NCBI RefSeq assembly: GCF_021343995.1
Contig: NZ_JAJTTE010000032.1
Coordinates: forward strand, 25,542-89,541
Direction of reading: 5' to 3'
DNA: 64,000 nt
Source: Pseudonocardia terrae
Lineage (GTDB): Bacteria; Actinomycetota; Actinomycetes; Mycobacteriales; Pseudonocardiaceae
The translations under genes were made by a program, and so were the position numbers. How positions within the stretch are numbered: the stretch's first letter is position 1; every line of letters begins with the position of its first letter. Positions 25,062 through 32,768 of the stretch are shown here, piece after piece. A model generated the notes under the pieces. The model worked only from the letters and a program-made list of their open reading frames with translations, made no database searches and had not been told where the DNA came from.

Positions 25062-25951
25062 CCACCCGGACCGCGGAGGCCGCCGACGGCACGCCGCTGC
25101 ACGTCGTGGAGTCCGGCCGGGCCGACGCCCCGGTCACCGTGATCCTCGCGCACGGCTGGACCCTCGACGAGCGCTGCTGGGCACCCGTCGCGGAGTCGCT
25201 GTCGGCCGGCGACGTCCGCGTCGTCCGGTACGACCACCGTGGCCACGGCCGCTCCGGCGCCGTCGACCCCGCCACGATGACCCTCGACCAGCTGGCCGAC
25301 GACCTGGCCGCGCTGGTCGGGCAGGTCTCGCCGCGCGGGCCGCTGGTGCTGGCCGGGCACTCGATGGGCGGCATGACCACGATGGCCCTCGCCGACCGCC
25401 ATCCCGACCTGGTTCGTGAGCGCGTAGCGGCCCTGGCCCTGGTCGCCACGGCCAGCGGCGGGTTGGGCGGGCAGACCTTCGGGATGCCGTCGCTGGTGTT
25501 CGAGCTGGTGCGGGCGGCGGAGAAGAAGCTGTACGCCTCGAAGGGCTGGTCCACGCGCCGCGCGTTGAGCCGGCACCCGAAGCTGCTCTCGCCCGCCATG
25601 CGGTGGCTGCTGCTCGGGCCCGACGCGGGCAAGGAGGCGCTGCGGATCACCACCGCCTCGGTGTCCGAGTGCCGGCCGTCGACCGTCTCCGGCTTCCGGC
25701 CCACGCTGGAGGCCCACGAGCGCGACGCCGCCCTGGGCCTGTACGCGCAGGTGCCGACGCACATCATGGTCGGGACGCGGGACCGGCTCACCCCGCCGCG
25801 GTACGCGCGGCGGATCCGGGAGGGCCTGCCCTCGGCCCAGCTGACGGTGTTCCCCGACGCCGGGCACATGCTGCCCGTCGAGCGCACCGCCGGGGTGGCG
25901 GGGCGGATCGCGGCGCTGGCACGGAGCGCGGCCGGGGTCCGGGCCGCCTGA
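25058..25951 (+). CDS. Alpha/beta hydrolase
   Basis: A 297-residue enzyme with the oxyanion region LAHGWTLDERCW, nucleophile elbow GHSMGG, acid Asp in GTRDRLTPP and catalytic His in DAGHMLPVE. All parts of the triad are visible. It is the last gene of the SDR-diiron oxygenase-hydrolase operon (ATGA overlap with the preceding gene). Together the set could oxidise, reduce and hydrolyse an imported aromatic or lipid compound; this is an inference from co-location. Confidence 0.9.
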   Translation: MTTRTAEAADGTPLHVVESGRADAPVTVILAHGWTLDERCWAPVAESLSAGDVRVVRYDHRGHGRSGAVDPATMTLDQLADDLAALVGQVSPRGPLVLAGHSMGGMTTMALADRHPDLVRERVAALALVATASGGLGGQTFGMPSLVFELVRAAEKKLYASKGWSTRRALSRHPKLLSPAMRWLLLGPDAGKEALRITTASVSECRPSTVSGFRPTLEAHERDAALGLYAQVPTHIMVGTRDRLTPPRYARRIREGLPSAQLTVFPDAGHMLPVERTAGVAGRIAALARSAAGVRAA

Positions 25952-25970
25952 CCGTGGTCCGGGGCCGCGT

Positions 25971-26627
25971 CTACTGCAGGCCCTGGTCGTGGACCAGCGG
26001 GAAGCCCGCCAGCCCCTTCCACGCGAGCGCGGACATCAGCGCGACCGCCTCGTCCCGCGGGATCGTCTGCTCGGAGTCGAGCCAGTACTGCGCGGTGACC
26101 TGGCTCAGCCCGACGAGACCGACGGCTAGCAGCCGCGCCCGTTCGCCGTCGAGCCCCGCGTCCTCGGTCACCACCGCCGCGACGGAGTCGATGCACCTGG
26201 TCAGGGCACCGTCGACCAGCGCCGCCGCCTCGGGCTCGCCGCGCAGGTCGGACTCGAAGACCAGCCGGTAGGCGTGACCCTCACCGGCCACGAAGTCGAA
26301 GTAGGCCGCCACCGCCGCGTGCACGCGCTCGCGGTTGTCCTGGGTGTGGTCGATGGCCTCGCGCACCCGGTTGACCAGCTCGTCCGCGTAGGTCGTGAGC
26401 AACGCCCGGTAGAGCTCGAGCTTGCCCGGGAAGTGCTGGTAGAGGACGGGCTTGCTGACACCGGCCTTCTCGGCGATGTCGTCCATCGCCGCCGCGTGGT
26501 AGCCCTGGGCCGCGAACACGTCCCGCGCGGCCACCAGGAGCTGGGCCCGCCGCGCGCTCCGCGAGAGCCGGGTTCCGCGCGCAGGCACGTGGGTCGCTCC
26601 GGACGCCGTCACTGCCGCCTCGCTCAT
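25971..26627 (-). CDS. TetR-family regulator (Rv3208-like)
   Basis: A 218-residue protein. The N-terminal region RGTRLSRSARRAQLLVAARD, the helix-turn-helix AMDDIAEKAGVSKPVLYQHF and GKLELYRALL match the conserved actinobacterial TetR linked to DUF3107 genes (M. tuberculosis Rv3208). In mycobacteria it lies next to that gene; here the SDR/oxygenase cluster sits between them. ATG 26627 has AAGGGGAG upstream. It ends 19 bases from the convergent hydrolase gene. Target genes are unknown; two palindromes lie just upstream. Confidence 0.88.
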   Translation of the reverse strand: MSEAAVTASGATHVPARGTRLSRSARRAQLLVAARDVFAAQGYHAAAMDDIAEKAGVSKPVLYQHFPGKLELYRALLTTYADELVNRVREAIDHTQDNRERVHAAVAAYFDFVAGEGHAYRLVFESDLRGEPEAAALVDGALTRCIDSVAAVVTEDAGLDGERARLLAVGLVGLSQVTAQYWLDSEQTIPRDEAVALMSALAWKGLAGFPLVHDQGLQ

Positions 26628-26666
26628 CGTGCTCCCCTTCGGTACCGCTGTCGTGCCGGGTCACCT

Positions 26667-26691
26667 TACCCGTGGGTAGCCACGAACGTGG
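26667..26691. promoter_or_regulatory. Palindromes upstream of TetR gene
   Basis: TACCCGTGGGTA (26667-26678) and CCACGAACGTGG (26680-26691) lie 40-65 bases upstream of the TetR start at 26627. They are candidate autoregulatory operators for the TetR protein; there is no direct evidence of binding. Confidence 0.45.
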
Positions 26692-26721
26692 GATGGCGCG
26701 GGGCGCGAAACGTGCGTGGCG

Positions 26722-29124
26722 TCACCGCCGGGGGGCGACCTGATGAGGGGCGTGCCCGGGCACGACGCTCCGGAAACCGCGCAGCCGGAGACTGTTCGCC
26801 ACCACGAACACCGAACTGAACGCCATCGCGGCGCCCGCGATCATCGGGTTCAGCAGGCCCAGCGCGGCCAGCGGCAGGGCCGCGACGTTGTAGGCGAACG
26901 CCCAGAACAGGTTGCCCCGGATCGTGCCCAGGGTGCGGCGCGCCAGCCGGATCGCGTCCACCGCCGCGAGCAGGTCGCCGCGGACGAGGGTGAGGTCGCT
27001 CGCCTCGATCGCGACGTCCGTGCCGGTGCCCATGGCGAGCCCGAGGTCGGCGGTGGCGAGGGCGGCGGCGTCGTTGACCCCGTCGCCCACCATCGCGACC
27101 GTGCGGCCCTCGGCCTGCAGCCTCCGTACGGCGGCGACCTTGTCCTCGGGGAGCACGTCGGCGATCACGTCGGCCGGGTCGATGCCGGCCTCCGCGGCGA
27201 CGGCGCGGGCGGCGGCCTCGTTGTCCCCGGTGAGCAGGATCGGGGTCAGCCCGAGCCCGCGAAGCTGCCGCACGGCCTCGGCGCTGGTCGGCTTGAGCGA
27301 GTCGGCCACGACCAGCACGCCGCGCGCCTGGCCGTCCCAGCTCACGCACACCGCGGTCCGTCCGGCCGCCTCCGCCTGCTCGCGGGCCTCGACCAGCTCC
27401 GGCGGCAGCTCGATGCCGTGCTCCGCGAGGAGCGCGGGACGCCCGACCAGGACGGCGTGGGCCACGATCCGGCCGGTGCCGCCCGACGGGGTGACGGGGG
27501 AGGTGCCGGTGGGGGCACGGACCGGCGCCGGCAGGCCGGGCAGCTGTGCGAGCTCCGCGACCACGCCCTGCACGCCGAGCCCGGCCCGGTTCTCGAAGTC
27601 CGAGACGCCCGGCAGGTCGCCGAACCGCTCGCGTCCGGCCGCGGCGACCGCCCGCGCGACCGGGTGTTCGGAGCCGTCCTCGACCGCCCCGGCCAGCCGC
27701 AGCACGTCGTCCCTGGACTCCTGCCCGGCGGTGTGCACCTCGAGCAGGCGCATCCGCCCGCTCGTCACCGTGCCGGTCTTGTCCAGGACGACGGTGTCCA
27801 CGCGACGGGTGGACTCGAGGACCTCCGGGCCCTTGATGAGCACACCCATCTGCGCGCCCCGCCCGGTCCCGACCAGCAACGCGGTGGGCGTGGCCAGCCC
27901 GAGCGCGCACGGGCAGGCGATGATCAGCACCGCGACGGCGGCGGTGAACGCGGCCGTCGCGCCGGCCCCGCTGCCGAGCCAGAACCCGAGCGTGCCGACG
28001 GCCAGTGCGATCACGACCGGCACGAACACGCCGGAGATCCGGTCGGCCAGCCGCTGCACCGCGGCCTTCCCGTTCTGCGCCTCCTCGACGAGCGCCGCCA
28101 TCCGGGCGAGCTGGGTGTCCGCGCCGACCCGGCCGGCCCGCACGACCAGCCGCCCGCCCGAGTTCACGCAGCCGCCCACCACCGCGGATCCGGGGGCGAC
28201 CTCGGCCGGCACGGACTCGCCGGTGATCATCGAGACGTCGACGGCGGACGTCCCCTCCTCGACCTCGCCGTCCGTGGCCACCTTCTCGCCCGGCCGGACC
28301 ACGAACCGGTCGCCGACCCCCAGCCGGTCGACGGGGACCCGGACCTCCGCCCCGCCGCGGAGCACCGACACCTCGCGGGCGCCGAGCTCCAGGAGGGCGC
28401 GCAGCGCGGCCCCGGCGGTCCGCTTGGAGCGGGCCTCGAAGTACCGGCCCGCGAGGATGAACGTCGTGACGCCGGCGGCGACCTCGAGGTAGATCGCGTC
28501 CGCCCCGCCGCCGCGGGCCACGACGAGCTCGAAGGGGTGCCGCATGCCCGGGACGCCGGCCCCGCCCCACAGCAGCGCGTACAGCGACCAGGCCAGCGCG
28601 GCGAGCGTGCCCAGCGAGACGAGCGTGTCCATGGTCGCGGCGCCGTGGCGCAGGTTCGTCCAGGTCGCCCGGTGGAAGGGCAGCGCCCCCCACACGACGA
28701 CGGGTGCGGCGAGCGTCAGCGAGATCCACTGCCAGTAGGTGAACTGCAGGGCCGGGACCATCGCGAGCACGATCACCGGGACGGCGAGCACCGCACTGAC
28801 GACCAGCCTGTCCCGCAGGTCGCGGGCGTGCCGCGTGGCCGGGTCCTCCCGCTGGGCCTCGGCCGTGGGCGGCGCGGGCAGCTCGGCGCTGTACCCGGCG
28901 GCCTCGACGGTCGCGACGAGCTCCTCCGGCGTGACGCTCTCGGCGTAGCTGACCGTGGCCTTCTCGGTCGCGTAGTTCACCGAGGCCGTGACCCCGGCCA
29001 TCTTGTTGAGCTTGCGCTCGACCCGGTTGGCGCAGGACGCGCACGTCATGCCGCCGATGGCGAACTCGATCCGCAGATCGGGTCCGGTCCCGGTGTCGAG
29101 GCCCGGGGTGGTCGGGGCGCTCAT
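26722..29124 (-). CDS. copA: Copper-translocating P1B-type ATPase
   Basis: An 800-residue heavy-metal ATPase. An N-terminal metal-binding domain carries GMTCASC (Cys28, Cys31). Eight membrane helices include the transport motif IIACPCALG (CPC near 404). The phosphorylation loop is VLDKTGTVTSG (near 447), followed by GSEHPVARA (HP motif), the actuator MITGESVP, and the hinge VAMVGDGVNDAAALA. These define a Cu+ exporter of the CopA/CtpV type. The ATG at 29124 overlaps the stop of the upstream membrane-anchored gene (ATGA), with GGGAGG upstream. Expression is probably from a promoter near 30100 with a CsoR-like box. Confidence 0.93.
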   Translation of the reverse strand: MSAPTTPGLDTGTGPDLRIEFAIGGMTCASCANRVERKLNKMAGVTASVNYATEKATVSYAESVTPEELVATVEAAGYSAELPAPPTAEAQREDPATRHARDLRDRLVVSAVLAVPVIVLAMVPALQFTYWQWISLTLAAPVVVWGALPFHRATWTNLRHGAATMDTLVSLGTLAALAWSLYALLWGGAGVPGMRHPFELVVARGGGADAIYLEVAAGVTTFILAGRYFEARSKRTAGAALRALLELGAREVSVLRGGAEVRVPVDRLGVGDRFVVRPGEKVATDGEVEEGTSAVDVSMITGESVPAEVAPGSAVVGGCVNSGGRLVVRAGRVGADTQLARMAALVEEAQNGKAAVQRLADRISGVFVPVVIALAVGTLGFWLGSGAGATAAFTAAVAVLIIACPCALGLATPTALLVGTGRGAQMGVLIKGPEVLESTRRVDTVVLDKTGTVTSGRMRLLEVHTAGQESRDDVLRLAGAVEDGSEHPVARAVAAAGRERFGDLPGVSDFENRAGLGVQGVVAELAQLPGLPAPVRAPTGTSPVTPSGGTGRIVAHAVLVGRPALLAEHGIELPPELVEAREQAEAAGRTAVCVSWDGQARGVLVVADSLKPTSAEAVRQLRGLGLTPILLTGDNEAAARAVAAEAGIDPADVIADVLPEDKVAAVRRLQAEGRTVAMVGDGVNDAAALATADLGLAMGTGTDVAIEASDLTLVRGDLLAAVDAIRLARRTLGTIRGNLFWAFAYNVAALPLAALGLLNPMIAGAAMAFSSVFVVANSLRLRGFRSVVPGHAPHQVAPRR

Positions 29125-30083
29125 CGGGCACCTCCCGAGGTGGTCGTGACGGCGCCGGTCGTCGGCACGGTGAAGTCCACGGTGTGGATCTCTCCTGCGT
29201 GCCGGAAGCGCAGGAAGAGGCGGTAGGTCCCCTCCGTCGGCACGGTGGTGGTGAAGGCGATGCCGGGGCCGGACCGGTCCTGCGGGTCCGCGTGCGTCTG
29301 GGCCGTGACCGGGGTGTAGGCCAGGTCGCCGACGCGCAGCGCGACGAGGTCGCCGAAGGCCCCGCGTTCGGGCTCGAGGTCGGTGACGGCCCGCCCGTCG
29401 AGGCTCACCGTCGCGAAGATCGCGGACTCCGCGCCGGCGCGCAGGTCGCCGTCGAGCCGGACCTGGTAGCCGTCGACCTGGGCGGCGCGCGCGGGCGGGA
29501 ACTCCAGCGGCGCGAAGTCGCCCGGCGCGAAGAGATCCGTGCCCAGCACGGTGGGGGTGCCGTCGATGGGGGTGAAATCGGCGAGGACCCGCCACGTCCC
29601 GGCCGTCGGCACCCGGACGGACGCGCTCCAGACGCCGTCGGGGGCCATCTCGGGGTAGACGACCTGCAGGCCCGCGCCGTCGCGGCGGACGACGAGCAGG
29701 CGCAGCGGCGCGCCGTCGGCGCGCGCGGCGTAGGTGGTGACCGCCTGCCCGTCGGGACCGGTGATCGCGAACGTGAGGTCGGTCGGGCGCCCGGCGGTGA
29801 GTGCCGTGGTGGTCGGGACCAGCGTGTACCCGTCCGTGCTGGCGGCCAGGCCGTCCGTGGCGGGCAGGGTGCCCTGCGCGTCCGCGGCCGGGGTGCCCAT
29901 GTCGCCCATGCCGCCCATGTCCGCGCCGCCCGTGCCGGAGCCGTCCGTGCCCGGGTGGGTGGCGGCGGCGACCGGGGCGGCGGGGGCGAGGCTCGGCCGG
30001 GCGAGGGTGCCCGCGCCCCAGGCCACGCCGAAGACCACGCCGAGGATCCCGACGTAGGCCCCGAGACGTACCGCCGTGAGCAT
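29121..30083 (-). CDS. Membrane-anchored secreted protein paired with CopA
   Basis: A 320-residue protein with one N-terminal helix (VRLGAYVGILGVVFGVAWG) and an extracytoplasmic part. A short Met-rich stretch (ADMGGMGDMG, near 65-74) could bind Cu(I). The remaining approximately 220 residues are beta-rich and organised as two similar domains with repeated phrases (LTFAITGPDGQAVT; VPTAGTWRVLADFTPIDG; VPTEGTYRLFLRF). I know this type from actinobacterial copper loci but not a defined function. A copper-chaperone or sensor role outside the membrane is inferred from the co-translated CopA gene. Confidence 0.75.
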   Translation of the reverse strand: MLTAVRLGAYVGILGVVFGVAWGAGTLARPSLAPAAPVAAATHPGTDGSGTGGADMGGMGDMGTPAADAQGTLPATDGLAASTDGYTLVPTTTALTAGRPTDLTFAITGPDGQAVTTYAARADGAPLRLLVVRRDGAGLQVVYPEMAPDGVWSASVRVPTAGTWRVLADFTPIDGTPTVLGTDLFAPGDFAPLEFPPARAAQVDGYQVRLDGDLRAGAESAIFATVSLDGRAVTDLEPERGAFGDLVALRVGDLAYTPVTAQTHADPQDRSGPGIAFTTTVPTEGTYRLFLRFRHAGEIHTVDFTVPTTGAVTTTSGGAR

Positions 30084-30123
30084 GTCCTCTTCCTTCCGCC
30101 GACCTGCCGTCGGCACGTCCGAA

Positions 30124-30142
30124 CATACCAGCGGGGGGTATG
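30124..30142. promoter_or_regulatory. CsoR-like copper operator candidate
   Basis: An interrupted palindrome CATACC (30124-30129) and GGTATG (30137-30142) with a G-tract between them lies 41 bases upstream of the copper operon's first start. CsoR-family sites have this TACC...G-tract...GGTA form. No csoR gene is present in the window. Confidence 0.5.
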
Positions 30143-30258
30143 CGGCGCCGGACCCGGGGCCCGGGGTGCGGAGCACCACCGCCGCACTGACCAGCGTCGA
30201 CGGGGCCGCCGCGATCCGCGGGTGGCCGGGATCCGGCCGTTCTTGTCATCCTCGATGC

Positions 30259-31293
30259 GTGGTCTCCTTCTCGCTGCCGCTCGTTCACCCGCGGTTCGGC
30301 CAGCAGCCGGGATCGCCGCGGGTGCCGGTGGGCGACCCCGGTGACCTCGCCGACCTGCCCCCGCTGCCCGCGCACCAGCCGGCGTGGCCGGGCCGGCACG
30401 TCACCGCGGGCGGGATCACGCTGCACGTGCGGGAGACCCCGGGCGAGGGACCCGACGCCGTGTACGTGCACGGGCTCTCCGGCTCGGCCACCAACTGGAC
30501 CGACCTCGCGGGGCTGCTCGCGCCGCGGGTCCGGGGGACCGCCGTCGACCTGCCGGGGTTCGGCTACACCGAGCCGGTGCCGTCCTGCGACTACTCGCCC
30601 GCGGCGCACGCGGACGCGCTGCTGTGCTGGTTGGCCGGCCGCGGCCGGCCCGTGCACCTGCTGGGCAACTCGCTCGGCGGGGTCGTCGTCATGCTGGTCG
30701 CCGCCCGGCGTCCGGAGCTGGTGCGCACGCTCACCCTCGTCTCGCCCGCGATGCCGGACCGTCGGCCGGACCCGCGGCGGATGTCGGACCCGCGGATGGC
30801 GCTGGCTTGGATACCGGGGCTCGGCAGCCGGGCGCGGGCCCAGCTGGCCGCCATGACGCCGCGGGCGCGTGCCGAGGCGACCATGCGGCTGTGCTTCGGC
30901 GATCCCACCCGGGCCACGGACCTCCGGCTCGACGAGACCGCGCAGGAGATCGCCGACCGGGGCCGGCAGCCGTGGGCGGGGCAGGCGATCGACCGGTCGG
31001 CGTTCGGGATGTTCCGCAGCTGGATGGGTCCCCACCTGTGGCGGGTGGCGGCCCGCGTGCCGGTGCCCACGCTGGTGGTCTGGGGCGACCGGGACCGGCT
31101 CGTCGCGCCCCGGCTGGCGGCCCGGACCGCCCGGACCTTCCCCGACGGGCGTCTGGTGATGCTCGAGGGCGTGGGGCACATCGCGCAGATCGAGACCCCG
31201 GACCGCGTCGCCGCGGCGGTCGCCGCGTTCTGGGACACGCTCGCGGATGGGAACATGTCGGGTGACGAACGTGTTGCGGCAAGGGACCGCTGA
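30259..31293 (+). CDS. Alpha/beta hydrolase preceding moeZ
   Basis: A 344-residue enzyme with VHGLSGSATNW, nucleophile elbow GNSLGG, acid Asp in VWGDRDRL and catalytic His in GVGHIAQIE. The N-terminus (VSFSLPLVHPRFG) is a short extension before the fold. The GTG at 30259 was chosen because upstream codons lack coding character. It ends 22 bases before moeZ on the same strand and probably shares its transcript. The substrate is unknown, and I do not recall this gene from the M. tuberculosis locus. Confidence 0.88.
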   Translation: MVSFSLPLVHPRFGQQPGSPRVPVGDPGDLADLPPLPAHQPAWPGRHVTAGGITLHVRETPGEGPDAVYVHGLSGSATNWTDLAGLLAPRVRGTAVDLPGFGYTEPVPSCDYSPAAHADALLCWLAGRGRPVHLLGNSLGGVVVMLVAARRPELVRTLTLVSPAMPDRRPDPRRMSDPRMALAWIPGLGSRARAQLAAMTPRARAEATMRLCFGDPTRATDLRLDETAQEIADRGRQPWAGQAIDRSAFGMFRSWMGPHLWRVAARVPVPTLVVWGDRDRLVAPRLAARTARTFPDGRLVMLEGVGHIAQIETPDRVAAAVAAFWDTLADGNMSGDERVAARDR

Positions 31294-31315
31294 AGACTCG
31301 CAGGGAGTTGTGGAC

Positions 31316-32488
31316 ATGGCGCTACCGCCGCTCGTGGAGCCGGCCGCCGAACTGACCAAGGACGAGGTGGAGCGCTACAGCCGCCACCTGATCATCCCGG
31401 ACGTCGGGATGGACGGCCAGAAGCGGTTGAAGAACGCGAAGGTGCTGGTCGTGGGCGCCGGTGGGCTCGGGTCGCCGGCCCTGCTGTACCTGGCCGCCGC
31501 GGGCGTGGGCACGCTCGGGATCGTCGAGTTCGACGAGGTCGACTCGTCGAACCTGCAGCGCCAGATCATCCACGGCCAGTCGGACGTCGGACGCCCGAAG
31601 GCCGAGTCCGCGCGGGACTCCGTCAAGGAGGTCAACCCGTACGTCGAGGTGCGCCTGCACCAGACGCGGCTGGACTCGTCCAACGTGCTGGACATCTTCG
31701 CCGACTACGACCTGATCCTGGACGGCACGGACAACTTCGCCACCCGGTACCTGGTGAACGACGCCGCGGTGCTGTCCGGCAAGCCGTACGTGTGGGGCTC
31801 GATCTTCCGGTTCGAGGGCCAGGCGTCGGTGTTCTGGGAGGACGCCCCGAACGGGCTGGGTCTCAACTACCGCGACCTCTACCCCGAGCCGCCGCCCCCC
31901 GGCATGGTGCCGTCCTGCGCCGAGGGTGGCGTGCTGGGCGTGCTGTGCGCGTCGATCGGCTCGATCATGGTCAACGAGGCCATCAAGCTGATCACGGGCA
32001 TCGGCGAGCCGATCCTCGGCCGGCTGGTGATCTACGACGCCCTCGAGATGACCTACCGCCAGGTCAAGGTCCGCAAGGACCCGGACACGCCGAAGATCAC
32101 CGAGCTGATCGACTACGAGGCGTTCTGCGGGACCGTGTCCGAGGACGCGCAGCAGGCCGCGGCGGGCAACACGATCACCGCGCTCGAGCTCAAGGAGATG
32201 ATGGACGCGGGCAAGGACTTCGCGCTCGTCGACGTCCGCGAGCAGAACGAGTGGGACATCGTGAACATCCCCGGTGCGACGCTCATCCCCAAGGGTCGGA
32301 TCGTGTCGGGCGAGGCGCTGTCCGAGCTGCCGCAGGACAAACCGATCGTCCTGCACTGCAAGTCGGGGGCCCGCTCCGCCGAGGCCCTGGCCGTGTTGCA
32401 CAAGGCCGGCTTCGCCGACGCCGTGCACGTCGGCGGCGGCGTGCTCGCCTGGGTCAAGCAGGTCGAGCCGGACAAGCCGAGCTACTGA
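31316..32488 (+). CDS. moeZ: Adenylyltransferase/sulfurtransferase MoeZ
   Basis: A 390-residue two-domain protein. The N-terminal ThiF/MoeB-like E1 domain has VLVVGAGGLGSPALLYLAAA, the arginine-rich NLQRQIIHGQSDVG and DGTDNFATRYLVND. The C-terminal rhodanese domain has the active-site loop VLHCKSGARS (Cys near 348). MoeZ adenylates and thiocarboxylates sulfur-carrier proteins for cofactor and thio-metabolite synthesis. The ATG at 31316 (AGGGAG upstream) matches the family N-terminus; the frame is open further upstream only as noise. The position next to the TIGR02569 gene follows the Rv3206c-Rv3205c order. Confidence 0.94.
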   Translation: MALPPLVEPAAELTKDEVERYSRHLIIPDVGMDGQKRLKNAKVLVVGAGGLGSPALLYLAAAGVGTLGIVEFDEVDSSNLQRQIIHGQSDVGRPKAESARDSVKEVNPYVEVRLHQTRLDSSNVLDIFADYDLILDGTDNFATRYLVNDAAVLSGKPYVWGSIFRFEGQASVFWEDAPNGLGLNYRDLYPEPPPPGMVPSCAEGGVLGVLCASIGSIMVNEAIKLITGIGEPILGRLVIYDALEMTYRQVKVRKDPDTPKITELIDYEAFCGTVSEDAQQAAAGNTITALELKEMMDAGKDFALVDVREQNEWDIVNIPGATLIPKGRIVSGEALSELPQDKPIVLHCKSGARSAEALAVLHKAGFADAVHVGGGVLAWVKQVEPDKPSY

Positions 32489-32509
32489 CCGCCTGCCCGT
32501 CGAGGGCTC

Positions 32510-32547
32510 ACACCGCCCGGTCCGGTTTTCACCGGACCGGGCGGTGT
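32510..32547. terminator. Intrinsic terminator after moeZ
   Basis: A perfect 16-bp inverted repeat (32510-32525 with 32532-32547) closes a TTTTCA loop 20 bases after the moeZ stop. The stem contains ACCGCCCGGTCCGG. The flanking G-C pair makes it 17 bp. It separates moeZ from the giant repeat gene. Confidence 0.85.
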
Positions 32548-32768
32548 GGTGTGTCCGGGGCTTTTCGGCCGTCCGTCCGGCGTCGCCGTCCGTGATCGGG
32601 TCGCGGCGAGCGGGTGGCGGCCGCCGGTGGATCGGAGCAGTTCCGTGGCCTCGTCGCTGACCGGCCGTGAGCGGCTCCGTTCCGATGAGGACGGTCGCCC
32701 GGCCTCGCGCCCGTAGCATCTCGTCCCCGACGGCGAGTGATCATCCGCCGGGGGCGAGGGGGTGCCGG

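Noticed and set aside
26722..31359. A 1,545-codon minus-strand frame covering CopA and beyond
   Set aside because: The part upstream of 29124 is the shadow of the membrane-anchored protein gene and of the hydrolase on the other strand.
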